Source of the DNA: Microbacterium pygmaeum
GTDB lineage: Bacteria > Actinomycetota > Actinomycetes > Actinomycetales > Microbacteriaceae
Assembly: GCF_900100885.1 (NCBI RefSeq)
Contig: NZ_LT629692.1
Coordinates: forward strand, 2,480,001 to 2,544,000
DNA length: 64,000 nt
Direction of reading: 5' to 3'
Part shown: piece by piece, positions 1 through 8,568 of the stretch
Layout: the number at the start of each line of letters is the position of its first letter
Numbering within the stretch: position 1 is the first letter of the stretch
Program-made: the position numbers and the translations under genes
Notes under the pieces: generated by a model
What the model was told of the DNA's origin: nothing
Database searches by the model: none
The model's input: only the letters and a program-made list of their open reading frames with translations

Positions 1-290
1 TAGCCGCGCTGGCCGCGATCAACGGATCGCCCCAGCGTCAGCCACTGCCGGAAGCCGGCGACGTATGTCGGCGTGGGGGCGGAGACTCTGCCCTGTTCGA
101 ACGCCGCCGCATGCTGAATCCAGATGAGCAGCGTGTTGTTGAACGACCGAGATCGGAATCGGGCCGCAAACGCGAGAGCGCGGTTCCAGTCGTCGCCGGT
201 CACGAGGTCGGCTACCGCATCAGCGAGCTGAGCGTGCAGCCGGTCGAGCTTTGCCGCTGTGACATCGTCGCGGGATAGCTGGGGAGCCAT
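1..290 (-). CDS. ArdC-like ssDNA-binding domain protein, N-terminal part (runs off the window)
   Basis: The reverse strand reads from an ATG at 290 down through the first base of the window, so only about 96 N-terminal residues are present. They carry the pattern of ArdC-like single-stranded-DNA-binding domains common on actinobacterial plasmids: an N-terminal helix, then SFNNTLLIWIQHA around residue 48 and PTYVAGFRQWLTLGRSV around residue 74. ArdC proteins protect incoming DNA from restriction during conjugation; that role here is inference from the family. It is divergent from the XRE regulator at 490. The C-terminal part, often a metallopeptidase or other domain, lies outside the window, so the full architecture is unknown. 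Confidence 0.7.
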   Translation of the reverse strand, partial: MAPQLSRDDVTAAKLDRLHAQLADAVADLVTGDDWNRALAFAARFRSRSFNNTLLIWIQHAAAFEQGRVSAPTPTYVAGFRQWLTLGRSVDRGQRG

Positions 291-477
291 GGCACGCCCT
301 CTCCTGTCGCAGCCGCGTGTTGCGGCTTCAACAGCAGAGGTGCGTCTCGCTTACCGTCGAGGTGAATGGAGTGTCGGCGGTAAGCGGGGGAGTGCGCATG
401 ATCGATGTGCGTACATAGGTGCAACATACGCCCGATGTGCTGAAATAGATACCGGACAATGACACTATGGGTAGCGA

Positions 478-492
478 TAACCTGTGGGCGTG
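478..492 (+). promoter_or_regulatory. Leaderless-type -10 box for the XRE regulator
   Basis: TAACCT at 478-483 is followed by six bases and an in-frame GTG at 490. The same TAnnnT plus six bases plus start layout recurs at 30049, 43695 and 47586. No convincing -35 box is visible. Confidence 0.4.
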
Positions 493-1164
493 GGTAGACG
501 TTCCCAGGGGGAGGCCGGCGCGTGGTCAATGGACCTCGTGCGAGCGATTTCGACGCTTCGTGATTCGGCCGGGATGACGAATCAGGAGCTGATCGACCGC
601 TCCGAAATGTCGGCGAGCTACTTCTACGGCCGGCTGCGGGGCGCCGCACCCTTCGACGCGAACGACATCGAGAGGCTCGCTCAGGCGCTCGGAATTCATC
701 CGCATGAGATCTCCCGTGTCGCAGCATCCATCGGAGACGCGCGAGAGATCGAGCCCATCCTCGACACCGATGCGAAAGAGTTGGGTCGCCGGCTGACTGC
801 GGTATCGCGGGCGCCCCGGCTCGACGGATCCGCGTTCGATGTCGACGGTCTGGTGAGCGCGCTCGCGGATCGTGGGGTAGCGCTGGACCCCGATGAGTGG
901 TCAACCCTGCTTACGGGTGAGTCGAGCACACCTATTCGCGTGAGGATGCTTGAGGGCGTCGGAGCGTATGCCGGCGTCCCAACGGCGTACCTGCTCGAAC
1001 TGGATGACGCTGCCGCCGTGGAGGCTGCGGAAGCGAATTTCGAGTTCCGCGAGGCGCTGAAGGAGTCCGGCGCTGACTCTGTGTCAGCCCGAGCCGTCGG
1101 CGAGATCTCGCCCGCCGCGCTGCGCGCGATTGCGCAGACCCTCAGGTCGATTTCTGCGCACTAA
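490..1164 (+). CDS. XRE-family transcriptional regulator
   Basis: A 224-residue DNA-binding regulator if started at GTG 490, chosen because a -10-like box lies six bases upstream; an in-frame ATG at 529 (MDLVRAIS) is the alternative and would remove only an unstructured leader. An XRE-type helix-turn-helix spans roughly the first 60 residues after that Met (NQELIDRSEMSASYFYGRL). A second half near residues 105-205 looks like a degenerate repeat of the same fold. The ImmA/IrrE-type protease follows 86 bp downstream. In phage and ICE systems such a pair works as repressor plus protease that removes it, and I infer a similar job here. Which genes it represses cannot be read from the sequence. 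Confidence 0.75.
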   Translation: MGRRSQGEAGAWSMDLVRAISTLRDSAGMTNQELIDRSEMSASYFYGRLRGAAPFDANDIERLAQALGIHPHEISRVAASIGDAREIEPILDTDAKELGRRLTAVSRAPRLDGSAFDVDGLVSALADRGVALDPDEWSTLLTGESSTPIRVRMLEGVGAYAGVPTAYLLELDDAAAVEAAEANFEFREALKESGADSVSARAVGEISPAALRAIAQTLRSISAH

Positions 1165-1250
1165 AGGACCTACCTGACCTCTACTGCGTATCGGCGTACA
1201 GTGGAGCCATTCGAGCGATCGCTGTGAGATCGTGATCGGAGGTCGGGCGT

Positions 1251-1766
1251 ATGAGCCACCGCGCGTCTCGAGACCATACCGAGCTGCGTGCCCGTGCGGA
1301 GACGCAACTGGAGCGCCTCGCCCTCCCCGCCGACGTAGAGCTCGAAGACATCGTCAGGCGGGTTGCGGTCGCGACTGGCAGAAGGATTGACATCGAGCCA
1401 GTCGGTGATCGCGACTGGGAAAACGTCACCGGGCTCGTTCTGCTCACAACCGACTCAGCCAAGATCCTGGTGCGTAAATCCGACCCGCGCTGGTACCAAT
1501 TTCACACTGTGCTTCACGAGTTGTCGCACGTTCTGTTTGACCACTCGGGGTGTACGACATTGCCCGTCAAACACCCGGGAGTTCATCACGTGCGGGCCGG
1601 ACAGTCGGTCCTCGCGCGGGGGATCGTCACTCCGGACTTCGAGATCGATCTGGACTTCGATGACGCGGAACTCGTGGTCGAAGCCGAAGCCGAGAAGTTG
1701 TCGCAGCTTCTGTCGCGGCTCCTTCTTCGACCACGCCATGGCGACGATGAGGCAGTGTTCGGCTGA
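1251..1766 (+). CDS. ImmA/IrrE-family metallopeptidase
   Basis: A 171-residue protein with the zinc-binding HExxH motif HELSH at residues 89-93, preceded by a hydrophobic beta-strand (GLVLLTT), and followed near the C-terminus by an EAEAEKLSQLL helix where the family places a further acidic ligand. ImmA/IrrE proteases cleave or destabilise a partner XRE repressor under stress; the adjacent XRE gene is the obvious candidate substrate. Start ATG has a good ribosome site (GGAGGT, 7 bases upstream). A promoter-like CTGACC-N17-TACAGT at 1174-1202 may give it its own transcript. Its TGA overlaps the ATG of the next gene. Confidence 0.85.
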   Translation: MSHRASRDHTELRARAETQLERLALPADVELEDIVRRVAVATGRRIDIEPVGDRDWENVTGLVLLTTDSAKILVRKSDPRWYQFHTVLHELSHVLFDHSGCTTLPVKHPGVHHVRAGQSVLARGIVTPDFEIDLDFDDAELVVEAEAEKLSQLLSRLLLRPRHGDDEAVFG

Positions 1767-2722
1767 TGCTGCTCCGCATCGAGACTGTCGCATTCCTCGC
1801 GTTGTTGATACTGACGTTGATCCGGTTGCCATCTGCGATCCGCCAGCCGTCGAGCCGACTCACCTGGATCGCCACCATCACCGGGCTCGCAGCCGTCTTC
1901 ATGGTCGGGGTCGTCGTTCCGCTGCCGACAGTCGACGGGTGGATCGGCGCAACGAACGTCGCAAACCTCATCCAGAACATCCTCGCGACCACGGCTTTCT
2001 GGTTCGTCATGCGGGCTGCGCTCACCTTGGACGGGAGCCGGTTCAATCCGCGCAGTCTCTGGGAGCTGCCCGCCATGGTCCTCGCCTTCACCATTCCCTT
2101 CCTATTGATCGCAGATCGAGGATCGACGACGGACGAATTCATCAAAGCGACCGCGGATCAGCTTGGCCTGTGGGCGTACGCGTCGATCTACATGGGTTGC
2201 GTCGTCCTGATCATGGTCCGAATGCTTCGCGGAATATACGGCCGGAAGCCGCGCCCGTACATTCTCATCCGCATTGGCGCGTGGGCGATTCTTGCGGCGA
2301 GCCTCATCGAGATCGTCTACCTCACGCTCCGCGTCGCGGGTCTAGGGCGGACGGAGCCAGTTGAATTTGTCGGCGCTCTGTTCACGATTCCGTTCTACAG
2401 CGGTGTCGTCCTGGTTTGCGGTGGGATCATCTTGTTCGCCGCCGTCCGCGCTGGCAGGAGATCGATGAACGCGACGCTTGGAAGGCTCCTCGCGAAGGCG
2501 AACCTCGACCGCGGGATGATCGTGAGGCCTATTCCGGACGAGGACCCCGTGCACGAGACATACCGGCTCGCTGTTCGCCTGACGGACATAGCCAACAGCC
2601 AGGAGTTGACCAAGCGCGAACGCGTTCTGCTGCGCGCAGCTACTGGGATGCTCGATCGACAGATGCGAGCGCCCGCTGTGGTGCGGATGTCGAGTTCAGC
2701 GGAGGAGGTGACGACATCTTGA
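1766..2722 (+). CDS. Seven-helix membrane protein, MAB_1171c-like
   Basis: A 318-residue protein with seven hydrophobic segments in the first about 230 residues and a soluble C-terminal tail of about 85 residues rich in Arg and Leu. This layout, directly after an XRE gene and an ImmA/IrrE protease, matches the MAB_1171c-like family repeatedly seen in that context in actinobacteria. No transport motif is visible and the function is unknown; signalling to the protease is only a guess. It is translationally coupled at both ends: its ATG overlaps the protease stop, and its own stop overlaps the TTG start of the hydrolase. Confidence 0.7.
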   Translation: MLLRIETVAFLALLILTLIRLPSAIRQPSSRLTWIATITGLAAVFMVGVVVPLPTVDGWIGATNVANLIQNILATTAFWFVMRAALTLDGSRFNPRSLWELPAMVLAFTIPFLLIADRGSTTDEFIKATADQLGLWAYASIYMGCVVLIMVRMLRGIYGRKPRPYILIRIGAWAILAASLIEIVYLTLRVAGLGRTEPVEFVGALFTIPFYSGVVLVCGGIILFAAVRAGRRSMNATLGRLLAKANLDRGMIVRPIPDEDPVHETYRLAVRLTDIANSQELTKRERVLLRAATGMLDRQMRAPAVVRMSSSAEEVTTS

Positions 2723-3852
2723 AGGTGATGGCCACTGCGATCGGCGGCTTGGCTGCACTGGGCGCGGTCGCGGTCGGGATCATAACGATGCTGGCGCGAC
2801 GCATCGTCGGCGTCCGTCCGAGACGCCAGACCCTCATTGTGCGACGCGTCGGCGACGATATCGAGTTGACGCAGACAGATCTCACGCTTGCCGAGGGGAG
2901 TTACGGCCTATGGTTCGGAGAGCGCTTTGCCCAGCACGCGCTCATCGGTCCAGTTCTCTCGTCGGACGGGCGACGCGTGATTCGTCGTCTGCTTGAGACG
3001 ACTGTGCCCATGAGTTCAGAGCCGTTTGCAGCCAAATGGACCGGCCACACGATGAGCGGACCCTGCGAGATCGATCCCAACTGGGAGGACGTTGTTGTGC
3101 CGCTTCGTGACGGCGAATCGGCACCGGCCTGGCTCTTCAGAGGAACGGCGGTCGACAAGGCTTGGGTGATCCACGTCCAAGGCATCCGCACCTCGAGACT
3201 CGTGACTCTGCGTTCTGTTGAGGTTGCGCATCAGGCTGGCCTGACTTCGATGGTGATCACATATCGAGGCTCGGGGGACGGGCCGCCGGTCTCCGCCTCA
3301 ACCCTCGGGCAGCGCGAGTGGAGCGACCTTGCCGACGCGATCGCCTATGCGCGCTCGCATGGCGCGACGGCCGTGTACGTCGTGGCCTGGTCGATGGGTG
3401 CTGGGCTCTCGTTGGAACTTCTTCGCCGCGAGCCCGCGGCGATCGACCGTCTGGCTCTGATCTCGCCCGCCACCCAGTGGCGGCCGATCATTCAACATGG
3501 CGTGCATCGTGCGGGCCTACCCGCCACCGCAGCATCGCTGGTGATGTGGGCGCTCGGCTCTCGCGTCATCAGCCGACTGGTCGGGATGCCCGAGGCGCTC
3601 GACTTCAATACCCTCAACTGGGTGCATAACCTCGCGCTCGGCGTGCCGACGATACTGGTCCACTCGGATGGGGATCAAGAGATCCCCATCGCTCTCACGA
3701 CTCGCTTCCTTGCTGCACACCCGCGCGTCACACTCGTGAAGACTGCTCCTGCTCCCCACGGTTGGGAAGCCAATGTGGACCCCGATCTGTTCCGGTCCGC
3801 CGTCCTGTCGTGGCTTGTTGGCGCGGCGCACCGCAACGTCGAAAGTCCGTGA
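2719..3852 (+). CDS. Membrane-anchored alpha/beta hydrolase
   Basis: A 377-residue protein. I start it at TTG 2719, overlapping the previous stop as TTGA, because GGAGGAGG lies about ten bases upstream; GTG 2725 and ATG 2728 are alternatives, and the longer frame to 2416 is a shadow of the gene before it. Residues 4-25 form a single membrane anchor. The hydrolase fold carries a nucleophile elbow AWSMG (Ser225; Ala replaces the usual first Gly), an acidic stretch SDGDQ near 316-320 and APHGW with His347, a plausible Ser-Asp-His triad. Substrate unknown. Last gene of a tightly coupled four-gene cassette. Confidence 0.75.
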   Translation: MKVMATAIGGLAALGAVAVGIITMLARRIVGVRPRRQTLIVRRVGDDIELTQTDLTLAEGSYGLWFGERFAQHALIGPVLSSDGRRVIRRLLETTVPMSSEPFAAKWTGHTMSGPCEIDPNWEDVVVPLRDGESAPAWLFRGTAVDKAWVIHVQGIRTSRLVTLRSVEVAHQAGLTSMVITYRGSGDGPPVSASTLGQREWSDLADAIAYARSHGATAVYVVAWSMGAGLSLELLRREPAAIDRLALISPATQWRPIIQHGVHRAGLPATAASLVMWALGSRVISRLVGMPEALDFNTLNWVHNLALGVPTILVHSDGDQEIPIALTTRFLAAHPRVTLVKTAPAPHGWEANVDPDLFRSAVLSWLVGAAHRNVESP

Positions 3853-3971
3853 CGAATCCGCGCGCAGTCAACGCTGGTCAATACCTTCCGGCACGAACAA
3901 GCGCGGCGGTGCTCACGGAGCGCTCCTTGAGCAGCCAATCCGGGTCGCCCACACCCGGACCTTTCGCTGGG

Positions 3972-5276
3972 TCATGCACGCACAGTGACCAGTTCGTCCC
4001 AGTGCGTGGTCGCCCGTTTGGTGAGCATTTCCCGTTTCATCTGCCATTTCGGGCCCGGTCGCAATCCCGCGTAGCCGAGCCCGAGGGTGTCGTGGCCGGT
4101 CTTGCGTTGGATGCGTGCCATGAGGTCGGCGATGTGATGCTCTTCGTGGGCGTGGCGGAACATGTCGAGGGTTTGGTGTTCGTCGGCCTTGCGGAGGTCG
4201 GTGAGCATCATCCCGGCTTTCGCATACCGGACCCCGTCGGAGAGGTGGGGGAGGAGCGCGTGGGCGGCTTTGGTCAGCTGCACCGGGTCCGCGGTCGGCG
4301 TCGGCAGCCGCGCGACGGTCTGCGGGAAAAGGCTGCGTCGCCCACCGCCGCTTTCTGCCCGGTCGGAGTTGTCGAATGGGGAGACGGAAGCGAACGCGGT
4401 GAGCAGTTTCGCGACCTGCCCGTGCCGGACGAGTCGGGTGGCGGCGCGTTGAGCGTAGATGGACAAGACCTGCCGCATCTCCGCGACCGTGGTGATCTTC
4501 TCCCCGAACGAGCGGGACACGATCAGCTGCTGTTTCTTGCCGTCGTGGTTGGGTTCGGCGTCGATGCAGGGCACGCCGCGGACCTCGAGCGCGGTGCGCA
4601 TCGTCACCACTGATGTGTTCTTTCGCACGATGGTCGGGTCCGCCGCGGCCAGGTGCGCGATCGAGCGAACGCCGATCGCATTCAGTCGCTTCTCGAGCCG
4701 GGAGGCGATGCCCCAGAGTTCGGAGACCGGGAGCCGTGCCATCAGCTGGTGCCGATCCTCTGTCGCAATGTCCGGCCATACGCAAACCCCGTCGAATGGG
4801 GCCGCCTTCTTGGCCCATTTGTTCGCGAGTTTCGCGGTGGTGCGGGTGTTCGCCACTCCGACGCAGACGGGGACGCCGACGAGTTTCGCGAGGGTGTCTT
4901 TGATCTCGCGCGCCCAGGTCTGCATCGCCCCGGGTTCCCGGACGATGTGCGGGGGGACGGTGAGGAATGCTTCGTCGATGGAGTAGATGTCGAGGTCGGC
5001 GGTGTAGCGAGACAGAACTTGCATGACTTTGGCGCTCATCGATCCGTACAGCTCGTAGTTCGAGCTGACCGCGATCACGCCGAGCCGCTGCGCGTACGGG
5101 CGGATCTTGAACCACGGCTCCCCGAGGTCCAGGCCCATCGCTTTCGCATCCCTACTGGCCGCGACCACCATCCCGTCATTGTTGGACAGGACGACGAGGG
5201 GGACCGTGGCCAGGTCGGGGCGGAAGATGCGTTCGAAGGATGCGTACGCCGAGTTCACGTCGACGTGGGCGAGCAT
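3972..5276 (-). CDS. umuC: Y-family DNA polymerase, UmuC type
   Basis: A 434-residue translesion DNA polymerase subunit. The first catalytic Asp is in the N-terminal strand (DVNSAYASFE, Asp6) and the second pair is in YSIDEAF (Asp101, Glu102). Thumb and little-finger regions follow, and the C-terminus (about 355-434) resembles the tail found in UmuC rather than in DinB. I use ATG 5276; an upstream TTG at 5318 would extend the protein into the conserved 35-bp repeat. No umuD-like protease gene is adjacent, which is odd for this type. Upstream are a perfect 14-bp palindrome and the repeat shared with 19121. UmuC genes are common on plasmids and ICEs; damage-induced mutagenesis is the expected role. 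Confidence 0.85.
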   Translation of the reverse strand: MLAHVDVNSAYASFERIFRPDLATVPLVVLSNNDGMVVAASRDAKAMGLDLGEPWFKIRPYAQRLGVIAVSSNYELYGSMSAKVMQVLSRYTADLDIYSIDEAFLTVPPHIVREPGAMQTWAREIKDTLAKLVGVPVCVGVANTRTTAKLANKWAKKAAPFDGVCVWPDIATEDRHQLMARLPVSELWGIASRLEKRLNAIGVRSIAHLAAADPTIVRKNTSVVTMRTALEVRGVPCIDAEPNHDGKKQQLIVSRSFGEKITTVAEMRQVLSIYAQRAATRLVRHGQVAKLLTAFASVSPFDNSDRAESGGGRRSLFPQTVARLPTPTADPVQLTKAAHALLPHLSDGVRYAKAGMMLTDLRKADEHQTLDMFRHAHEEHHIADLMARIQRKTGHDTLGLGYAGLRPGPKWQMKREMLTKRATTHWDELVTVRA

Positions 5277-5290
5277 CAGCGCCTGCGTGT

Positions 5291-5325
5291 CGGTACATTG
5301 CGATGTTCGTGTGTGCAATGTGCGC
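5291..5325. repeat. 35-bp repeat copy A with internal dyad
   Basis: Identical at 32 of 35 bases, in the same orientation, to 19121-19155. It holds an inverted repeat, GTACATTGC and GCAATGTGC, separated by 13 bases. It lies in the umuC upstream region, 85 bp outside the last gene of the metal island. Could be an operator or a recombination site. Confidence 0.75.
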
Positions 5326-5326
5326 G

Positions 5327-5340
5327 TACGGACGTCCGTA
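5327..5340. promoter_or_regulatory. Perfect 14-bp palindrome upstream of umuC
   Basis: TACGGACGTCCGTA equals its own reverse complement and lies about 50 bp upstream of the umuC start. Palindromes built around GGACGTCC resemble TetR-type operators. It does not match the GAAC-N4-GTTC LexA box. The binding protein is unknown. Confidence 0.5.
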
Positions 5341-5409
5341 TAGCGTCGTGCATTCCATTCCCCTCGAACTGGTCGAACTCCCGGAAGCTACCGGTGAGTG
5401 CCGACATGT

Positions 5410-6450
5410 TCAGCAGGTGGCGTAGTCCTCCAGCCAGGGGAGTGGATCGGTGGCGGTGGTTCCATTGAGAAGCACTTCGAAGTGCAGGTGGGCTCCAAAG
5501 GAGCGGCCGGTGTCTCCGGTGCGGCCAATGTATTGACCGACGTCGACGGTGTCGCCAACCTCGACTTGTCGGGAGTCGTATTCCATATGGGCGTAGCGGG
5601 TCGAGACGAGCTGTCCATCGACGCGGTGATCGATAACGATGGTGACTCCGTAGGCTCCGCCGTTGTCGGTAGAGGTGGCGACGACTCCCTCGGCGATGGC
5701 TTGGATGTGAGCCCCGACGCCGGGAACGAAGTCGGTGCCCTCATGCATCTTGCCGTCGCGCATGCCGAACCCGTAGGTCATCGGAACACCGACCGCGTAC
5801 GGCCATTGGATGGCGCAGTCGGGGTTGTTGGTGAACACCGCGCTGGAGTAGTTCATGATGCCCGCGGTTCCGGCCAGATCCACGAGGGTGGCGGTGGAGT
5901 AGCCGTCGCGGGTGATGACGGGAGCGGCCTGCGTCTGGCCGGGTGTGACGTACGCCTGGATGTCTTCGGACCGCGAACTGTCCACCGGGGCGGTTGCCGG
6001 TTCCGCGTGCTCGTGGGGGAGTGCTTCGGCGTCTACGGTCATCCCGATGGTCAGCAGCGCCACGAGGCCGAGGAAGTTCACAGACAAGAACAGCGCCCGC
6101 GCCCGAGAGTGCGGTTGGGGATGGGCCGGGCTCAGTGCGCGGTCCGTGTTGGACGCGAATGAGAGCGCAGAAGCGGACCCGGACTGCGCAGCCTGTTGTG
6201 GCGCGAACGAGAACAGGCGGGCCGCGGCCTCAAAGGCATCTAGCGGGGGTCCCGTGGGGGTGTGTGCACGGCCCGCGGGATCTTGCCTGGTTTCCTCGGA
6301 GGCGTATGCGCGGGTGCGGGCTTGCCGTCGGGTGAGGACGGCCTCGGGCTGTGTGGTCGCTGCGGGCGCGAGGGGCGCTTCGGCGCCAGTCGATGGTTTT
6401 CTCCGGGAACGCACGGGTGTCTGGTCGGTGGTGGGTGGATGAGTGAGCAA
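5410..6450 (-). CDS. M23-family metallopeptidase, membrane anchored
   Basis: A 346-residue cell-wall peptidase. A Pro/Thr/Arg-rich cytoplasmic tail (1-118) precedes one membrane helix (about 119-138). The extracellular M23 domain (about 215-346) has the zinc ligands His236 and Asp240 in MHEGTDF and the HLHFEV motif (His321, His323). The frame is open further upstream, but that would read through the whole next gene; TTG 6450 with AAAGAGA nine bases upstream overlaps the lipoprotein stop by about 25 bases and is my choice. It probably trims peptidoglycan. It is the last gene of the leftward copper operon; its link to copper is unclear. Confidence 0.75.
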   Translation of the reverse strand: MLTHPPTTDQTPVRSRRKPSTGAEAPLAPAATTQPEAVLTRRQARTRAYASEETRQDPAGRAHTPTGPPLDAFEAAARLFSFAPQQAAQSGSASALSFASNTDRALSPAHPQPHSRARALFLSVNFLGLVALLTIGMTVDAEALPHEHAEPATAPVDSSRSEDIQAYVTPGQTQAAPVITRDGYSTATLVDLAGTAGIMNYSSAVFTNNPDCAIQWPYAVGVPMTYGFGMRDGKMHEGTDFVPGVGAHIQAIAEGVVATSTDNGGAYGVTIVIDHRVDGQLVSTRYAHMEYDSRQVEVGDTVDVGQYIGRTGDTGRSFGAHLHFEVLLNGTTATDPLPWLEDYATC

Positions 6451-6475
6451 GCGTGGTCTCTTTCGGGTGAGCCGA

Positions 6476-7318
6476 TTAGTTGGCTGCGGGAGGAGGGAGC
6501 AGGGTGAGTCCGCTGTCGTCGACGACGAGGATGTCTCCGGCGTCGGTGATGGCGATTGCTTGGGCGGAGCCGTGAACGGTTCCGACGTTTCGCCAGGTCG
6601 GATCACTGGCGCTGCTGGTCCAGATGGTCTCTTTGCTGTCCACGCCCACGAGCCGCTGATAGTCAGGCGACGCGGCCAGCGGATACAGGTTCGGTGCATC
6701 CGGCAACGGTGCAAATGTTGATCCGCGGTCGGTGCTGACGTGCAGCCCATCGGAGGTGGTGGCGATGATGCGGCCGGTGGTGTCCACGGCGATCGCGAAG
6801 ACTTGCAGCCTGCTGCCGGTCGGGGTCCAGCTGACCCCACGGTCGGTGCTTGCCATCAGCACGTTGTTGTCGGTTGCTTGGGCGTAAGGGGTGCCGTCCG
6901 GGGCGGCGGTGAGGGCGTGGAAGTCTTTCTCCCCGGTGTACGCGACCGGGTCCCAGGTGGTGCCGCCGTCCCTGCTGCGGATGACGCCGAGGTTGTGGTC
7001 GCCGAGGTCGGTGGGTGTGCGGGTGCCGGGGTGACCGGAAGCGATGAGGTCTCCGCCCAGGGCGGTCAGGCCCATGGCGTCGAGGTTGTCGCTGCCGATG
7101 CTGGTGCCGAGTTTCCCGTCCGCGGTGGCGGTGTAGAGGCCGTCGTGTGTGCCGAGCAAGAACCCGTCACCGTCCGGGGAGGGCACGATCGCGTGCACGT
7201 GCGGCATTGTGTCCGCGTGGTCGGTGCCGGTAGTGGGTGGCGTGCCGGCCGCGCACCCGGTGAGGGTCAAAGTGAGAAGCGCGACGAGGCTTGCTGTCGC
7301 GCGCAGGGGAATGCGCAT
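6476..7318 (-). CDS. Beta-propeller lipoprotein, F510_1955-like
   Basis: A 280-residue secreted lipoprotein. Signal peptide with lipobox LTGC, so Cys22 would be lipidated. The rest is a repeat protein with BNR-like turns (SRDGGTTW, STDRGVSW, STDRGSTF), expected to fold as a beta-propeller on the outer face of the membrane. Proteins of this type (annotated as F510_1955-family glycosylhydrolases) often sit beside DUF305 lipoproteins and copper ATPases. No catalytic residues can be assigned and the enzyme label is doubtful. I start at ATG 7318 (AAAAGGG five bases upstream) rather than at 7351, since it gives a standard signal peptide. Confidence 0.75.
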   Translation of the reverse strand: MRIPLRATASLVALLTLTLTGCAAGTPPTTGTDHADTMPHVHAIVPSPDGDGFLLGTHDGLYTATADGKLGTSIGSDNLDAMGLTALGGDLIASGHPGTRTPTDLGDHNLGVIRSRDGGTTWDPVAYTGEKDFHALTAAPDGTPYAQATDNNVLMASTDRGVSWTPTGSRLQVFAIAVDTTGRIIATTSDGLHVSTDRGSTFAPLPDAPNLYPLAASPDYQRLVGVDSKETIWTSSASDPTWRNVGTVHGSAQAIAITDAGDILVVDDSGLTLLPPPAAN

Positions 7319-7381
7319 ACGCACCCTTTTCGAGTCCGGGGTGAGGGACACCTGTTGCGGGTGCCCCTCACCGGGGGTGCG

Positions 7382-7993
7382 TCACAGCTGTCCGAGCAGC
7401 TCCTGCATGGTGGCGATCTCCGCGGTCTGCGTGTCGATGATGGTCTGAGCCATCCCGATCGCGTCCGTGTTCTGGCCGTTGTCGACCTCATTCTGCGCCA
7501 TGGTGATGGCGCCCTCGTGGTGCATCGTCATCTCCTCGAGGAATAGGCGGGACGCCTCGGTGCCGGTGGCGGCGTCGAGGGTTTTCATGTCCTCGTCGCT
7601 CATCATCCCGTCACCGTGATCCATGCCGCCCATACCGCCCATGTCACTGTCGGCTCCCCACTCGTCCAGCCATCCCTGCAGCTGTTCGATCTCGGGCTGC
7701 TGGGCGGCTTTGATCTGCTCCGCGAGCGTGATCACTCCGGCGTCGATGCCGTCTTTGGCGAGGATCATGTCGGCCATCTCGACGGCCTGCTGGTGGTGCG
7801 GGATCATCATCTGCGCGAACATCACATCCGCGTCGTTGAACTCCGCCATCACCACGGACGGTGAGGCGCTGCTGCTGCTGCCGTGGTCCATGCCCGGCAT
7901 GGAGCCGGAATCGGCGGTGTTGCCGGCACAGCCGGCAAGGGTGAGGGCGGTGGCCAGGGCCAGTGCGGCAGTCGCCGCGGTACGAATTCTCAT
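7382..7993 (-). CDS. DUF305-family lipoprotein
   Basis: A 203-residue lipoprotein with lipobox LAGC (Cys22). The DUF305 domain has two helical halves, each with a Met/His-rich motif: FAQMMIPHHQQAVEMA near residues 59-74 and EMTMHHEGAITMAQ near 155. A Met/Gly/Asp-rich linker (DMGGMGGMDHGDGMM) joins them. The fold is ferritin-like and the many Met and His residues suggest copper binding outside the membrane; this is inferred from composition and neighbours. Start ATG 7993 has GGAGAA six bases upstream; the longer frame to 8092 would bury the signal peptide. Confidence 0.85.
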   Translation of the reverse strand: MRIRTAATAALALATALTLAGCAGNTADSGSMPGMDHGSSSSASPSVVMAEFNDADVMFAQMMIPHHQQAVEMADMILAKDGIDAGVITLAEQIKAAQQPEIEQLQGWLDEWGADSDMGGMGGMDHGDGMMSDEDMKTLDAATGTEASRLFLEEMTMHHEGAITMAQNEVDNGQNTDAIGMAQTIIDTQTAEIATMQELLGQL

Positions 7994-8093
7994 CAGGGTT
8001 CTCCAAAAGGGGTACGTGAAAGGGTGCGCCTGGTCAGGGAGACCGGCGTGCGTCAGAGTGAGCCTGCGGCAGGGTGGCCGAGGCTCGGACACG

Positions 8094-8531
8094 TCACGTA
8101 CGACTGATGCAGAGAGCGGTGAGAGAAGGAGGGCGAAGACCCGGGATGCCGGGCGGCGAGACTACGGGCGGTCCCGGTCGAGGAAGAAGCGCGAGCCACT
8201 GGCGGACCGCGGCCGGGCGGGCCAAGAGCAGCACCGTCGCCAGTAGTGCGAGGACGCACGCCATCGCGAACATGCTCGAGTGGTCTGATCCGCAGTCCGC
8301 GCACCCGTCATCCACCGCGGTGGTCGCCGCAGCGTGAGAGTCGGTGCTCATATCGGCGGGGTCGGCGGCCATGGTGGCGTGGTGGCCGGTTTCCGCGGCG
8401 GTGTGGGTGTTGAGGGAGTGCATGGCCAGCAGGCCGACGATGACCGCGCCGGTGAGAGCGATCAGCAGCAGCAGCGTGCGGGCCATAGAGCGGCCGGCCC
8501 GCAGTTGTTCTGTCAGTGCGATCAGCGACAT
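8094..8531 (-). CDS. DUF6153-like membrane protein
   Basis: A 145-residue protein with two membrane helices (about 18-40 and 85-104) separated by an extracytoplasmic loop rich in His, Met, Asp and Ala that also has a CADCGSD motif. It closely matches small proteins labelled DUF6153 that recur in actinobacterial copper clusters. A role in holding metal near the ATPase or exported lipoproteins is plausible from the His/Cys loop but unproven. It lies between the CopB gene and the DUF305 lipoprotein, in the same direction. Confidence 0.7.
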   Translation of the reverse strand: MSLIALTEQLRAGRSMARTLLLLIALTGAVIVGLLAMHSLNTHTAAETGHHATMAADPADMSTDSHAAATTAVDDGCADCGSDHSSMFAMACVLALLATVLLLARPAAVRQWLALLPRPGPPVVSPPGIPGLRPPSLTALCISRT

Positions 8532-8568
8532 GTCACCTCCCTCGTCGTTCCACGGTACGACACCCCGC

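Noticed and set aside
212..904. 230-codon reverse frame across the XRE start
   Set aside because: Arg/Ser/Pro-rich shadow overlapping both the ArdC-like start and the XRE gene.
5291..5340. LexA/SOS box upstream of umuC
   Set aside because: Only a half-site (CGAACAT) is present; no GAAC-N4-GTTC dyad.
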